Virus record (IMG/VR): IMGVR_UViG_3300036761_002666
Coordinates: 1 to 32,672 of that record
DNA length: 32,672 bases
Strand: one strand, 5' to 3'
Origin: a virus
The first letter of the stretch is position 1, and the number at the start of each line of letters is the position of its first letter. Both the position numbers and the translations under genes were made by a program. The notes under the pieces were generated by a model. That model worked only from the letters and a program-made list of their open reading frames with translations. It was not told the origin of the DNA and did no database searches. Positions 15,992 to 22,331 of this stretch are shown piece after piece.

Positions 15992-17235
15992 CAGGTCTTC
16001 CCCGTTGGCCAGAAGGCCTTGACCGCCTCCGCAATGCGGGTGGTCGAGGCGGACGGATAGCAGCGCGACATCTCCATGCCTAATCCGGGAAAGATGGGCA
16101 GCGACTCCGTCGTGTGTTTGGCACACCGTATGCCGCCGGGGCTATACCGGGAAAACAGGCAGGGCGTCTCGCAAACCTGGATAGCCCGCGCCGTGGGGTA
16201 GTATTTCGCGTACGTCGCGCCATCATTGACGTTAAAGATGCCAAGCGTCGGCGTGCCAAGTACCCCGCCCCAGTGAAAGGCGGACGTATCGACCGAGATG
16301 ATGAGGTCAGCCACGGCGCAGAGGGCCCCCATCTGCCGGAGGGTGAGTCCGGTAATGGTCGGGATGTCGGTCGGAATGGCAACGGAGTAGAGGAGCGCGA
16401 CGCTCCAGCCGTCCGCCTGGATGCGATGTGCCAGCTCCGTGAACCAGGGATAGCACTTGATCGAGTTGCCAGAAAACGGGGCGATGAGGCAGACGGGCTT
16501 CCCCGTGCCCAGCGTCCCAGCGAGCCGCGCCTTCGCCGCAGTGCGCTCGTCCTTTTGGATCACGATATTCGTGCGCGGATTCTTGACCGCAAGGCCAAAC
16601 CATCGGGACCACATATCAAGCCGGTTGCGCCACTTCAGGCCGTTGCCGTCTCGCCCGTTCGATCCGCCGTATTGATTGAACACAGTCTCCCAGATGTGGC
16701 AGGGGATCGAGATGTCCTCAACCAGGTCAAAGGTGGAGAGGAATTCTGATCGCACCGTTCCCCTGTGCTCCTCGTAACTTGCGGCGGCGAAGACCGATTC
16801 GTAGGGCGTCAGTGCGAGCCCCGTCTGGTCGAAGAGCGTGCGGTACCGTTGCGGACACGCATAGGTGACGTGGACGCCCGGGTACTGATCGGCGAGCATG
16901 GGGAAGATCATGGAGGAAATCAGGATATCCCCCAGCCCGCCGTACTTGCGCAGGATGAGCAATTTCTCGCCGTCCTTGAGCATGTCGAGCCGCGACCGGC
17001 GCGTCGGAAAGGCCAGTGGACCATCGGAGGGGCGGGCACTGACGAGTTTGCGGAGTTCCTTCCAGGCGACCTCGGTCTTCTGTCCCTCGATGGGATTCCG
17101 CCCCATGATCGCCTGCCATTCGACGAGGCCCAGTTCGGCAAGCCGGCGCGCGCGTGCATCGGGGACGCAGAGCACGTCTCCGCGCCTATAGGTCCGGTAG
17201 TTCTCGTGGATGTTCCGCAAGACCGTCACGTCCAT
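15991..17235 (-). CDS. GT9 glycosyltransferase with N-terminal phage-type domain (copy 1)
   Basis: A 414-residue protein from ATG 17235, one base after a small Cys-rich gene. Residues 1-40 (VTVLRNIHENYRTYRRGD, then RARRLAELGLVEW) form the shared short domain. Residues 88-400 are GT9-like: ILRKYGGLGDILISSMIFPM near 94-113 and ISVDTSAFHWGGVLGTPT near 313-330. A later CETPC and CAKH may form a Cys pair. GT9 enzymes add heptose or related sugars to glycolipids, but here the genes are embedded in the virion gene set and probably use a virion or host-surface acceptor. It is probably active, as both the N-domain GD loop and the C-domain HWGG motif are intact. Confidence 0.88.
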   Translation of the reverse strand: MDVTVLRNIHENYRTYRRGDVLCVPDARARRLAELGLVEWQAIMGRNPIEGQKTEVAWKELRKLVSARPSDGPLAFPTRRSRLDMLKDGEKLLILRKYGGLGDILISSMIFPMLADQYPGVHVTYACPQRYRTLFDQTGLALTPYESVFAAASYEEHRGTVRSEFLSTFDLVEDISIPCHIWETVFNQYGGSNGRDGNGLKWRNRLDMWSRWFGLAVKNPRTNIVIQKDERTAAKARLAGTLGTGKPVCLIAPFSGNSIKCYPWFTELAHRIQADGWSVALLYSVAIPTDIPTITGLTLRQMGALCAVADLIISVDTSAFHWGGVLGTPTLGIFNVNDGATYAKYYPTARAIQVCETPCLFSRYSPGGIRCAKHTTESLPIFPGLGMEMSRCYPSASTTRIAEAVKAFWPTGKT

Positions 17236-17236
17236 G

Positions 17237-17419
17237 TCAGTCGCTCTCTCGCTCCCTCGGGTTCATCGGGGACTGCATCGCCCGATCGTGCCCGATCCGT
17301 CGCTCAACGGGACACCGCCCGGCAGCGCAGGCGCGGCAGAGATCCTCCCCGCGCTTCACAGAGACTTCGCACCCGCAGTCGCAGCTACAGCGCTCGTCTC
17401 GATCACGTTTCCGAGCCAT
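17237..17419 (-). CDS. Small Cys-rich protein upstream of glycosyltransferases
   Basis: A 60-residue frame with Cys-rich middle (CSCDCGC at about 11-17, then LCRACAAGRC near 27-36), highly charged at both ends, possibly zinc- or iron-binding. ATG 17419 has GAGGCGGG about 8 bases upstream. The stop lies 1 base before the GT9 start, which suggests coupled translation. I do not recognise the family. It may be a small regulator or a partner of the glycosyltransferase, but that is a guess based on adjacency alone. Confidence 0.55.
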   Translation of the reverse strand: MARKRDRDERCSCDCGCEVSVKRGEDLCRACAAGRCPVERRIGHDRAMQSPMNPRERESD

Positions 17420-17421
17420 GG

Positions 17422-17523
17422 CTATGCCCGCCTCGGCTTGCCGGCCGCCTGCCCCGAGGCCGGAGACGGCATAGCGCGGTCCATTGGCGCTCCGCGCTTT
17501 GGCTTTCTTACCTTATTACCCAT
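17422..17523 (-). CDS. Tiny basic ORF (33 residues), uncertain
   Basis: ATG 17523 to TAG 17422 encodes 33 residues, MGNKVRKPKRGAPMDRAMPS followed by a short Ala/Gly/Lys/Arg tail. It is preceded by AGAGGAAGGGGAAG within the end of the previous gene, a plausible ribosome site, and it fills the gap between two genes. Short basic frames can occur by chance in GC-rich DNA, so this is only a possible gene. Confidence 0.35.
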   Translation of the reverse strand: MGNKVRKPKRGAPMDRAMPSPASGQAAGKPRRA

Positions 17524-17798
17524 GGCTGCTTCTTCCCCTTCCTCTGCGCTGCCTGCTCAAGACCCAACTGCCCGGCACCGTTGTCATTGACAGGGGCCCG
17601 GTCGGATTCTCCACTTTTGGGCTCGTGGGTTCCCTCGTCGCCGCTCTCGATGCGGGACTCTTCGCCCTCTGGCGCTTTCACCACAAGCCCCAGGCCCTCC
17701 AGCCGGCTCGCTCGCTCGGGTGATGTCTCAAAAGACGCCCCCGGTTGGTACGTCTGCCCATCCTCGTTCAGGGGTTGCTGCACGATCACACGACCCAC
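17508..17798 (-). CDS. Small protein with the domain shared by the GT9 enzymes
   Basis: A 96-residue protein. I place the start at GTG 17798 because AAGGAGG is 7 bases upstream; a TTG at 17804 would sit too close to that site. Residues 1-38 (VIVQQPLNEDGQTYQPG then SPERASRLEGLGLVV) match the first 40 residues of both GT9 proteins: a strand, Y--G, then P-x-RA-x-RL-x-x-LGLV. This short domain occurs in small phage proteins encoded near capsid genes. The rest is an acidic, Glu/Ser/Gly-rich linker and a basic C-terminus (GKKQPWVIR). It is the first gene after the capsid gene and may be a head-associated or decoration-type protein. The function is inferred. Confidence 0.7.
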   Translation of the reverse strand: MGRVIVQQPLNEDGQTYQPGASFETSPERASRLEGLGLVVKAPEGEESRIESGDEGTHEPKSGESDRAPVNDNGAGQLGLEQAAQRKGKKQPWVIR

Positions 17799-17820
17799 GA
17801 TCAAGCCTCCTTGTTGATGT

Positions 17821-17848
17821 GGAGGGGGCCGATGCTCAGGCCCCCTCC
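17821..17848 (-). other. Strong hairpin after the capsid gene
   Basis: A perfect 10-bp stem (GGAGGGGGCC / GGCCCCCTCC) with an 8-base loop lies in the only gap between the capsid gene stop (17870) and the next gene. On the transcribed strand no U-tract follows, so it is not a classic terminator. It could stabilise the abundant capsid mRNA or mark an RNA processing or pause site. The 3' arm ends in CCTCC, which could also pair with the downstream AAGGAGG ribosome site at about 17805-17811. Confidence 0.75.
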
Positions 17849-17869
17849 GGGTTCTCAGAATCCGGGGTC

Positions 17870-18994
17870 CTACTTCACCCCGGAGAGATACCGCACCGCG
17901 TTCGGGACGGCCAACTTCCCGTCGATCTCCTCGAACGCCTTAACGCGCACTTGATGCTTGCTGAAGGCATCGCCACCCTCGGTCGTGGTCTCGACGCCCA
18001 TGGTCTCGTTCTCGCCGAGGTAGTAGAACGTCCAGTCCCCGAACCAGATCTCGCTCTCGTTCGCGGGCGATCCGCTCCCGAGGTTGGTCGGGATGTCGTT
18101 CTGCTCCATCACCGGGCGACCCAGGATCGTGGCCGGCGCACCAGCCAACCCGGCTATCCACAGGTAGTTGCCCGTGGTGCTCTCCTTGAGCTTCCGGATC
18201 TTGTTCGTGATGCTGTCGGGGATGAGCCAGGTTCCATTGCGCCGGTACTGCGACGGCAGCACATGGTACAGGTCGATCAGGTCATCCCCAGCCAGGTTCG
18301 CCCCGGCCTGCGTCACAGTCGTCACCAAGGCCTTGTCGGCTCGGAACCCTCTGGGCTGCCCCGAGCCGGTGCCGTTCACGATCACGACATCCTCGCCCGC
18401 GCCGAACGCCTCGGCGAAGAGCAGGGTGAGGAGTTGGATGATGTCCACGCCCGCGTTGGCGAAGAGGCTGCGGGACATGGGGACTTCCGCCAGGCCGAGC
18501 TTCGCCGTGAGCGGAATGCTGCCGAACACCGGCTGCGTGCCGGTGGCCGCCGTGTTCTCGCCAGGCCAGGACATGCCGGGTTTGGTGGTCACCGCGGGCA
18601 CGTCCTGCTTCGCCCCGATGGGGAAGATCCGGACGATGTTGCGCATGATCGGCATCTTGGCCAGTTCCACGCATACCTCGGAGCGAAACTCCGTCGGCAC
18701 GAGGTAGCCGCCGCCGGTCGCACTCGCCACCGACAGGTCGCGCCAGAGCGGCCCGCCCAGCCCAGGCACCTCCGCCCACCGGGCCTCGGGATGGACCAAC
18801 CCCTTGAAGAACTGCACGATCTTGGCGGCGCTCTCGGGCGTGAGGCCCTGCCGCCCCGTCATCTGGTCCTGCGTCGGGTAGACCGCAAACCGCCGGTCCA
18901 CCTTCGTCAAGCCCAGCGCCTCGATCTTCTCGGTGATGAGCGAGGCGACGAACTCCTTCAACTGCTCCATGTTCATCGTAGTCTTCTCGGCCAT
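17870..18994 (-). CDS. HK97-family major capsid protein
   Basis: A 374-residue protein forming the capsid shell. The start is ATG 18994 (MAEKTTMN), chosen for GGAGGAAGTGAA just before it; a longer frame to 19030 overlaps the protease end. Hallmarks: SVASATGGGYLVPTEFRSEV near residue 95, LAKMPIMRNIVRIFPI, the E-loop/helix region, ILGRPVMEQNDIPT near 295 and a C-terminal YYLGENETMGVE, HQVRVKAFEEIDGKLAVPNA. About 90 residues lie before the conserved core and may serve as a short delta-type scaffold segment that the protease removes. The exact cleavage site cannot be read here. It follows the protease by 1 base. Confidence 0.95.
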   Translation of the reverse strand: MAEKTTMNMEQLKEFVASLITEKIEALGLTKVDRRFAVYPTQDQMTGRQGLTPESAAKIVQFFKGLVHPEARWAEVPGLGGPLWRDLSVASATGGGYLVPTEFRSEVCVELAKMPIMRNIVRIFPIGAKQDVPAVTTKPGMSWPGENTAATGTQPVFGSIPLTAKLGLAEVPMSRSLFANAGVDIIQLLTLLFAEAFGAGEDVVIVNGTGSGQPRGFRADKALVTTVTQAGANLAGDDLIDLYHVLPSQYRRNGTWLIPDSITNKIRKLKESTTGNYLWIAGLAGAPATILGRPVMEQNDIPTNLGSGSPANESEIWFGDWTFYYLGENETMGVETTTEGGDAFSKHQVRVKAFEEIDGKLAVPNAVRYLSGVK

Positions 18995-18995
18995 T

Positions 18996-21206
18996 TCACT
19001 TCCTCCGCTTGCCCCTGGCCGACCGGGCATCCCCGGTCAGGCCGCCAAGGGCCTGCTGGATTCCTTGGGCCACGGCCGCCGCCAACTGCTCGGCGTCCAC
19101 TTCGATCACGAGGTCCTCTTGGCCCGAAGGCGACGGAGGAGCTGGGGTTGCGGGGAGTGGGGGCGCGGCCTCAGTCGGGGCCACCGCCTCCAGTTCGATG
19201 ATGACTTCAGGCGACTCCGGGGCCGGGACTGGCGCCGGGGCCTCCAAGGTGAATTCGATTTCGATGGGTTCCGGCACGACGGGAGCGGGAGGCTCCGGCG
19301 TCGGGACGGCATCCAGTTCAAGGATCGGTTCCTCGGTGGGGGCGATCGGTGGTACTTCCTGCCGCTGCTCAGGAGGCGGGGAAATCACCGCAGGGGTAGG
19401 AGTTGGGGCTTGCTCTTCCTCTGGCAGTGGCTCGGCCTCGGCCAGGATCTCCTGCGCGTGCTGCATGATCGCCTTCACGCGACCGAGGTTGCGCTTGTTA
19501 AGGACGGCGCCGGCCCTGACTTCCACGGCGGTGGTGCCATGCAGCAGGTCGAGGTATGCCTTGGCGAAGTCTCCGAACAGGAGCGGGTCGGTTCGCTCTC
19601 CCTCCGGGGTCATGGAACGGATCGCCTCCTGTCGGTCAGCGGGCAACGTCTCGAAGGCCCGCTGCTGTGCGAGGATCCGCGCCAGAACAATGAGCCGCTC
19701 CCCGAAGGGATCTGCCCCGAACTGCTCTTTCCATTCGATCTTCGTGCCGGATAGCGCTGCCATCTGCTCGAACAACTCCGCCGAGATTGCGATGAGGCGA
19801 ATCCGCCCGTCGAAACGGAGCGAGACGAATTCCACCAAGCAGGTGTTCGGGAGTATCGAGGCTTCGGGTGCTGGAAGCGCGGCCTTCCCTTTCGCCAGCT
19901 CCGGCCACTTCGCTGTCAGGGTTTCGGGAAGGGGCACACCCTCTTGGAAGACGGTATCGTTGATCGCGGCCCACAGCGCGACCGCCGTCTCCGCGTCCTT
20001 CGCGCCAGCGAGGACATCCTCGATGGTCTCGTAGTCCTTGAACTCCGGCGGTTCCTTCTCGTAGACGGCGTACTCCTTGACGAGATGGTTGTAGACGCCC
20101 TTCCGGTCGCCCTCCGGAATCGCTACCCCTCCTCGACCGCCCAGGAGCGCAGTCATGGCCGCGACGGTTCCTCGCCAGTGGTGAGCGAGCCCACCGTTCT
20201 GGATGTCATGATGGGGCAACTTGTAGGCACCGAGAGTATCGGCTGCCGCGCTGTCAACCCAGCCGTGCCCCTGCCGGTACTTCGTCCAGGTGGATGCCGG
20301 CGCCTCCTCCGCGTCCACGCCAGCCCACTTGCGCATCCGGGTGCGCGCCGCCGCCGCGTCCCACGCCGTACCCTCTGCGACCTTCTGGTCCAGCGCTCCA
20401 TGCGCGGAGAACGGGACAACCCCCCTGTCCACGACGGGCGGTGCTGTCTGGGTCTCGGGCGGCTTTTCCGCGCTGAACGCCTCCACCTCAACCGGCCGCT
20501 CAGGTTCCCGCAGGCTGGCCCAACTCCCCAGGTCGATGACTTCTCGCTCAGCGGGCATGCGGTATTTCTGCGTGAGCAGGTTGAACTCGGCCTCACGCAG
20601 AATGCCGCGCTGCATCGCATTGACGAGGGCATTGGGGTTAGCCGGGACGGCACAGCAGGACAGCTCCAGAAGCTCCTGCTTCTTGTAGATCCGCCTGGGG
20701 GCTGTGGGTTTGCTGCCCTTCGCGCTCTCGCCCTGTGGCTCCTCCGGGTCCTCCCAGTCCCACGGCAGGAAGCCGACGGAGACGGTCCGCATATCGCCGT
20801 CGAGGTAGAGCCGGTAGATCGTGTCGGCGAAGGCGAACGTCTCAGCCTTGGCAAACCTCTGGTGGAAGAGCAACTGCTTGGCCTCGGCCTCCAGGTTCTT
20901 CCACACCTTGACGGCGTGGCCGATGGACGGCTCGTGATAGTCATGCCCAAACAGCAGCACCGGGTTGAGGCGATAGTTCTTCAGGTCCCAGCCGGGGACG
21001 CTGATGATCTCCTCGTATCGATCCAGCGTTTCATCCGAGCCGACGAACTCCAGCGTCCGGTCTTCGGGATTCCCAACGGCCCGCACGTGCAGGTTGATGT
21101 TCGGCATGGCCAGCCGTGGCGGCCCCTCGCGGGTAGAGAGGTCCACGGGATTCAGCGCCTTGCCCGCCAGAAATTCCTCGACGAAATATGCCCGCAATTT
21201 GCTCAT
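18996..21206 (-). CDS. Prohead protease with large scaffold-like C-terminal part
   Basis: A 736-residue fusion. ATG 21206 is preceded by GGGAGAAGGACG. Residues 35-205 are a caudoviral S78-type prohead protease: LLFGHDYHEPSIGHA (His88) and ELSCCAVPANPNAL (Ser183) form the likely catalytic His and Ser, with RTVSVGFLPWDW between. Residues 278-380 hold a domain reading WAGVDAEE, GAYKLPHHDIQNGG and VYNHLVKEYAVYE, which is found attached to other phage head proteases. Residues 564-592 are helical (LNKRNLGRVKAIMQHAQEI), and 600-700 are Pro/Glu/Ala-rich. The last 40 residues are a helix and a basic tail (ARGKRRK). This suggests protease, linker domain and scaffold in one chain, unusually long for the family. 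Confidence 0.92.
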   Translation of the reverse strand: MSKLRAYFVEEFLAGKALNPVDLSTREGPPRLAMPNINLHVRAVGNPEDRTLEFVGSDETLDRYEEIISVPGWDLKNYRLNPVLLFGHDYHEPSIGHAVKVWKNLEAEAKQLLFHQRFAKAETFAFADTIYRLYLDGDMRTVSVGFLPWDWEDPEEPQGESAKGSKPTAPRRIYKKQELLELSCCAVPANPNALVNAMQRGILREAEFNLLTQKYRMPAEREVIDLGSWASLREPERPVEVEAFSAEKPPETQTAPPVVDRGVVPFSAHGALDQKVAEGTAWDAAAARTRMRKWAGVDAEEAPASTWTKYRQGHGWVDSAAADTLGAYKLPHHDIQNGGLAHHWRGTVAAMTALLGGRGGVAIPEGDRKGVYNHLVKEYAVYEKEPPEFKDYETIEDVLAGAKDAETAVALWAAINDTVFQEGVPLPETLTAKWPELAKGKAALPAPEASILPNTCLVEFVSLRFDGRIRLIAISAELFEQMAALSGTKIEWKEQFGADPFGERLIVLARILAQQRAFETLPADRQEAIRSMTPEGERTDPLLFGDFAKAYLDLLHGTTAVEVRAGAVLNKRNLGRVKAIMQHAQEILAEAEPLPEEEQAPTPTPAVISPPPEQRQEVPPIAPTEEPILELDAVPTPEPPAPVVPEPIEIEFTLEAPAPVPAPESPEVIIELEAVAPTEAAPPLPATPAPPSPSGQEDLVIEVDAEQLAAAVAQGIQQALGGLTGDARSARGKRRK

Positions 21207-21256
21207 CGTCCTTCTCCCTGTGCGAGGGTTCACAGCTTTCGGTCCTCGTGGTGCGC

Positions 21257-21298
21257 CCAAAAAGAAACCGGCATCCGCCGAGCGCTCGGATGCCGGTT
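21257..21298 (-). terminator. Strong intrinsic terminator before the protease gene
   Basis: On the transcribed strand a perfect 12-bp stem (AACCGGCATCCG / CGGATGCCGGTT) with a 9-base loop is followed by TCTTTTT. It lies 51 bases before the protease start and after the HNH gene. I see no promoter-like -35/-10 pair between it and the protease, so capsid transcription would need antitermination, partial readthrough or a nonstandard promoter. Confidence 0.88.
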
Positions 21299-21315
21299 CC
21301 TTCGGGATCACCCCA

Positions 21316-21334
21316 CCCCGTTGATCAGACGGGG
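21316..21334 (-). repeat. GC-rich hairpin H3, left of the HNH gene
   Basis: Inverted repeat CCCCGT / ACGGGG around a 7-base loop containing TGATCA, followed on the minus strand by TGGGGTG. It is 17 bases after the HNH stop. Hairpin H1 at 28865 has the same six-base stem and loop length. It may be a processing or pausing structure, or a footprint of a mobile element. Confidence 0.65.
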
Positions 21335-21351
21335 CTTGGGCTTAGTTATTA

Positions 21352-21918
21352 TTACTTTGCCGCTTTATGTGGGCACTCATCACCTTTCCTTGTTGCCCAA
21401 TTGCAGTTCATGCAAAGAATCCTGAACTTGTCTTTCGGCACTCCCTGACGAACGATATCCGCGTACACTGTCCAACCTCTTCTTCCACCGAGCGCTTTCC
21501 GGTGTGCCGCGCCTCCGCCGTTAATATGGTCAACCGTCAGGAATTCAACGATGGTCTCCCCACAACACACGCACCTCTCCCCGAGCGTACTGAAAATCTT
21601 GTTCTTCAGGCGGTGACCATAATTCTTCCTGGCCCTCCTGACAGAATCGGGATTTTGCTTGTAGTCGGCTCCGCGTTTGTGACCATATTTGAGCTCCAAC
21701 TCAGCAAGTTTAGCCTTCTGCCGCTCCTTGTAGCGGGGATCGTTTCTATGCTTCTTCTGGTGCTCCCTTGTTCTCGCCGCCAAAAGAGCCCGGTATCCAG
21801 GATCAGATTCGCATCTTTCTTCGTAACGTTTCTTCGACTTCTTAGCAATGCGCTCCCTATTTTTGTAATAGTAATCAAGGGCAGCCTTTCTCTCCCTCTC
21901 TGGATACTTATGTGCCAT
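21352..21918 (-). CDS. HNH homing-type endonuclease
   Basis: A 188-residue protein. I take ATG 21918 as start; an upstream TTG at 21972 is less likely. Residues 1-110 are highly basic and helical, with many Lys/Arg/Tyr (DNA-binding). Residues 114-180 are a zinc-ribbon HNH: ERCVCCG (Cys116, Cys119), VDHINGGG (Asp130, His131), then CMNCNWA (Cys169, Cys172). Such free-standing HNH genes are common parasites of phage genomes. Visible A+T-rich codons differ from the GC-rich neighbours, a sign of transfer. Hairpins H2 and H3 sit 18 bases upstream and 17 bases downstream of the gene, so gene plus hairpins may be one insertion unit. Confidence 0.88.
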   Translation of the reverse strand: MAHKYPERERKAALDYYYKNRERIAKKSKKRYEERCESDPGYRALLAARTREHQKKHRNDPRYKERQKAKLAELELKYGHKRGADYKQNPDSVRRARKNYGHRLKNKIFSTLGERCVCCGETIVEFLTVDHINGGGAAHRKALGGRRGWTVYADIVRQGVPKDKFRILCMNCNWATRKGDECPHKAAK

Positions 21919-21936
21919 TTCGCTCGGTCTTTTCCC

Positions 21937-21959
21937 CCCGCCCTTGATCAGGGGGCGGG
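21937..21959 (-). repeat. GC-rich hairpin H2, right of the HNH gene
   Basis: Inverted repeat CCCGCCC / GGGCGGG with a 9-base loop that includes TGATCA. It lies 18 bases before the HNH start on the transcribed strand and could act as part of its leader. Its stem differs from H1 and H3 but the loop is shared with H3. Confidence 0.65.
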
Positions 21960-22025
21960 TGGGCACGGTCAATTGTCGGTTGTCGAGTCCTCTACCTCAT
22001 ATGCTCACCGGGCTACGCCGCACAC

Positions 22026-22331
22026 CTATGGGCCCCAGTCGCTCACGTCCACGCGGATTTCGGTTTCATATCGTTCAGCCCCGATGGTGCACCGCAGTTG
22101 CAGGTAGTAGATGCCGGGTGCTGTTAGACCGGCCGCCGTCGAGTCGAACAGGGCTGACAGCTCGGCCGCGGCCGGATCCCACGTCGCCGCCGCCCAGTCG
22201 AACCCTGGCACCACCGCCCGCGCCGCCGTCAGAATCCGCCTCTCGGCGGAACTCAAGATATAGGCGCCCGCAATTCTGCGCACCACCTTGACGATGATGT
22301 CTCGCTTCTCGCCTTCGTATAGGATAATCAT
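22026..22331 (-). CDS. Small virion-like protein, unknown
   Basis: A 101-residue protein. ATG 22331 follows GGAAGGGC and overlaps the repeat protein's stop by 4 bases. It has a strand-helix-strand feel: IILYEGEKRDIIVKVVR at the start, a helix around 25-45 (SSAERRILTAARAVVPGFDW) and strands IYYLQLRCTIGAERYETEI then VDVSDWGP. No enzyme motif is visible. The fold resembles small Ig-like or beta-sandwich proteins that phages encode near fibres. It ends before the HNH-hairpin unit. Confidence 0.7.
   Translation of the reverse strand: MIILYEGEKRDIIVKVVRRIAGAYILSSAERRILTAARAVVPGFDWAAATWDPAAAELSALFDSTAAGLTAPGIYYLQLRCTIGAERYETEIRVDVSDWGP

Noticed and set aside
15991-16126. Longer start for the second glycosyltransferase
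   Set aside because: The extra 45 residues lie over the first glycosyltransferase and break the match of the shared N-terminal domain, which begins at 15991.
17720-19201. Long plus-strand frame across the capsid gene
   Set aside because: It lies opposite the well-supported capsid and protease genes and has the arginine/proline-rich composition typical of an antisense frame in GC-rich DNA.
21266-21298. Intrinsic terminator acting on the plus strand
   Set aside because: The T-tract is on the minus strand only; on the plus strand the stem is preceded by A residues and followed by TCC.
21316-21334. Hairpin H3 as a tRNA-like anticodon stem
   Set aside because: A 7-base loop is suggestive, but no acceptor, D or T arm lies nearby, and the related H1 loop lacks the expected U.
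19944-21425. Plus-strand frame of 493 codons
   Set aside because: It runs antisense across the prohead protease whose catalytic motifs are clear.
21352-21918. HNH gene as an IscB/HEARO-type RNA-guided nuclease
   Set aside because: The protein is short, lacks RuvC parts, and no long structured RNA is seen; it looks like a simple homing HNH enzyme.
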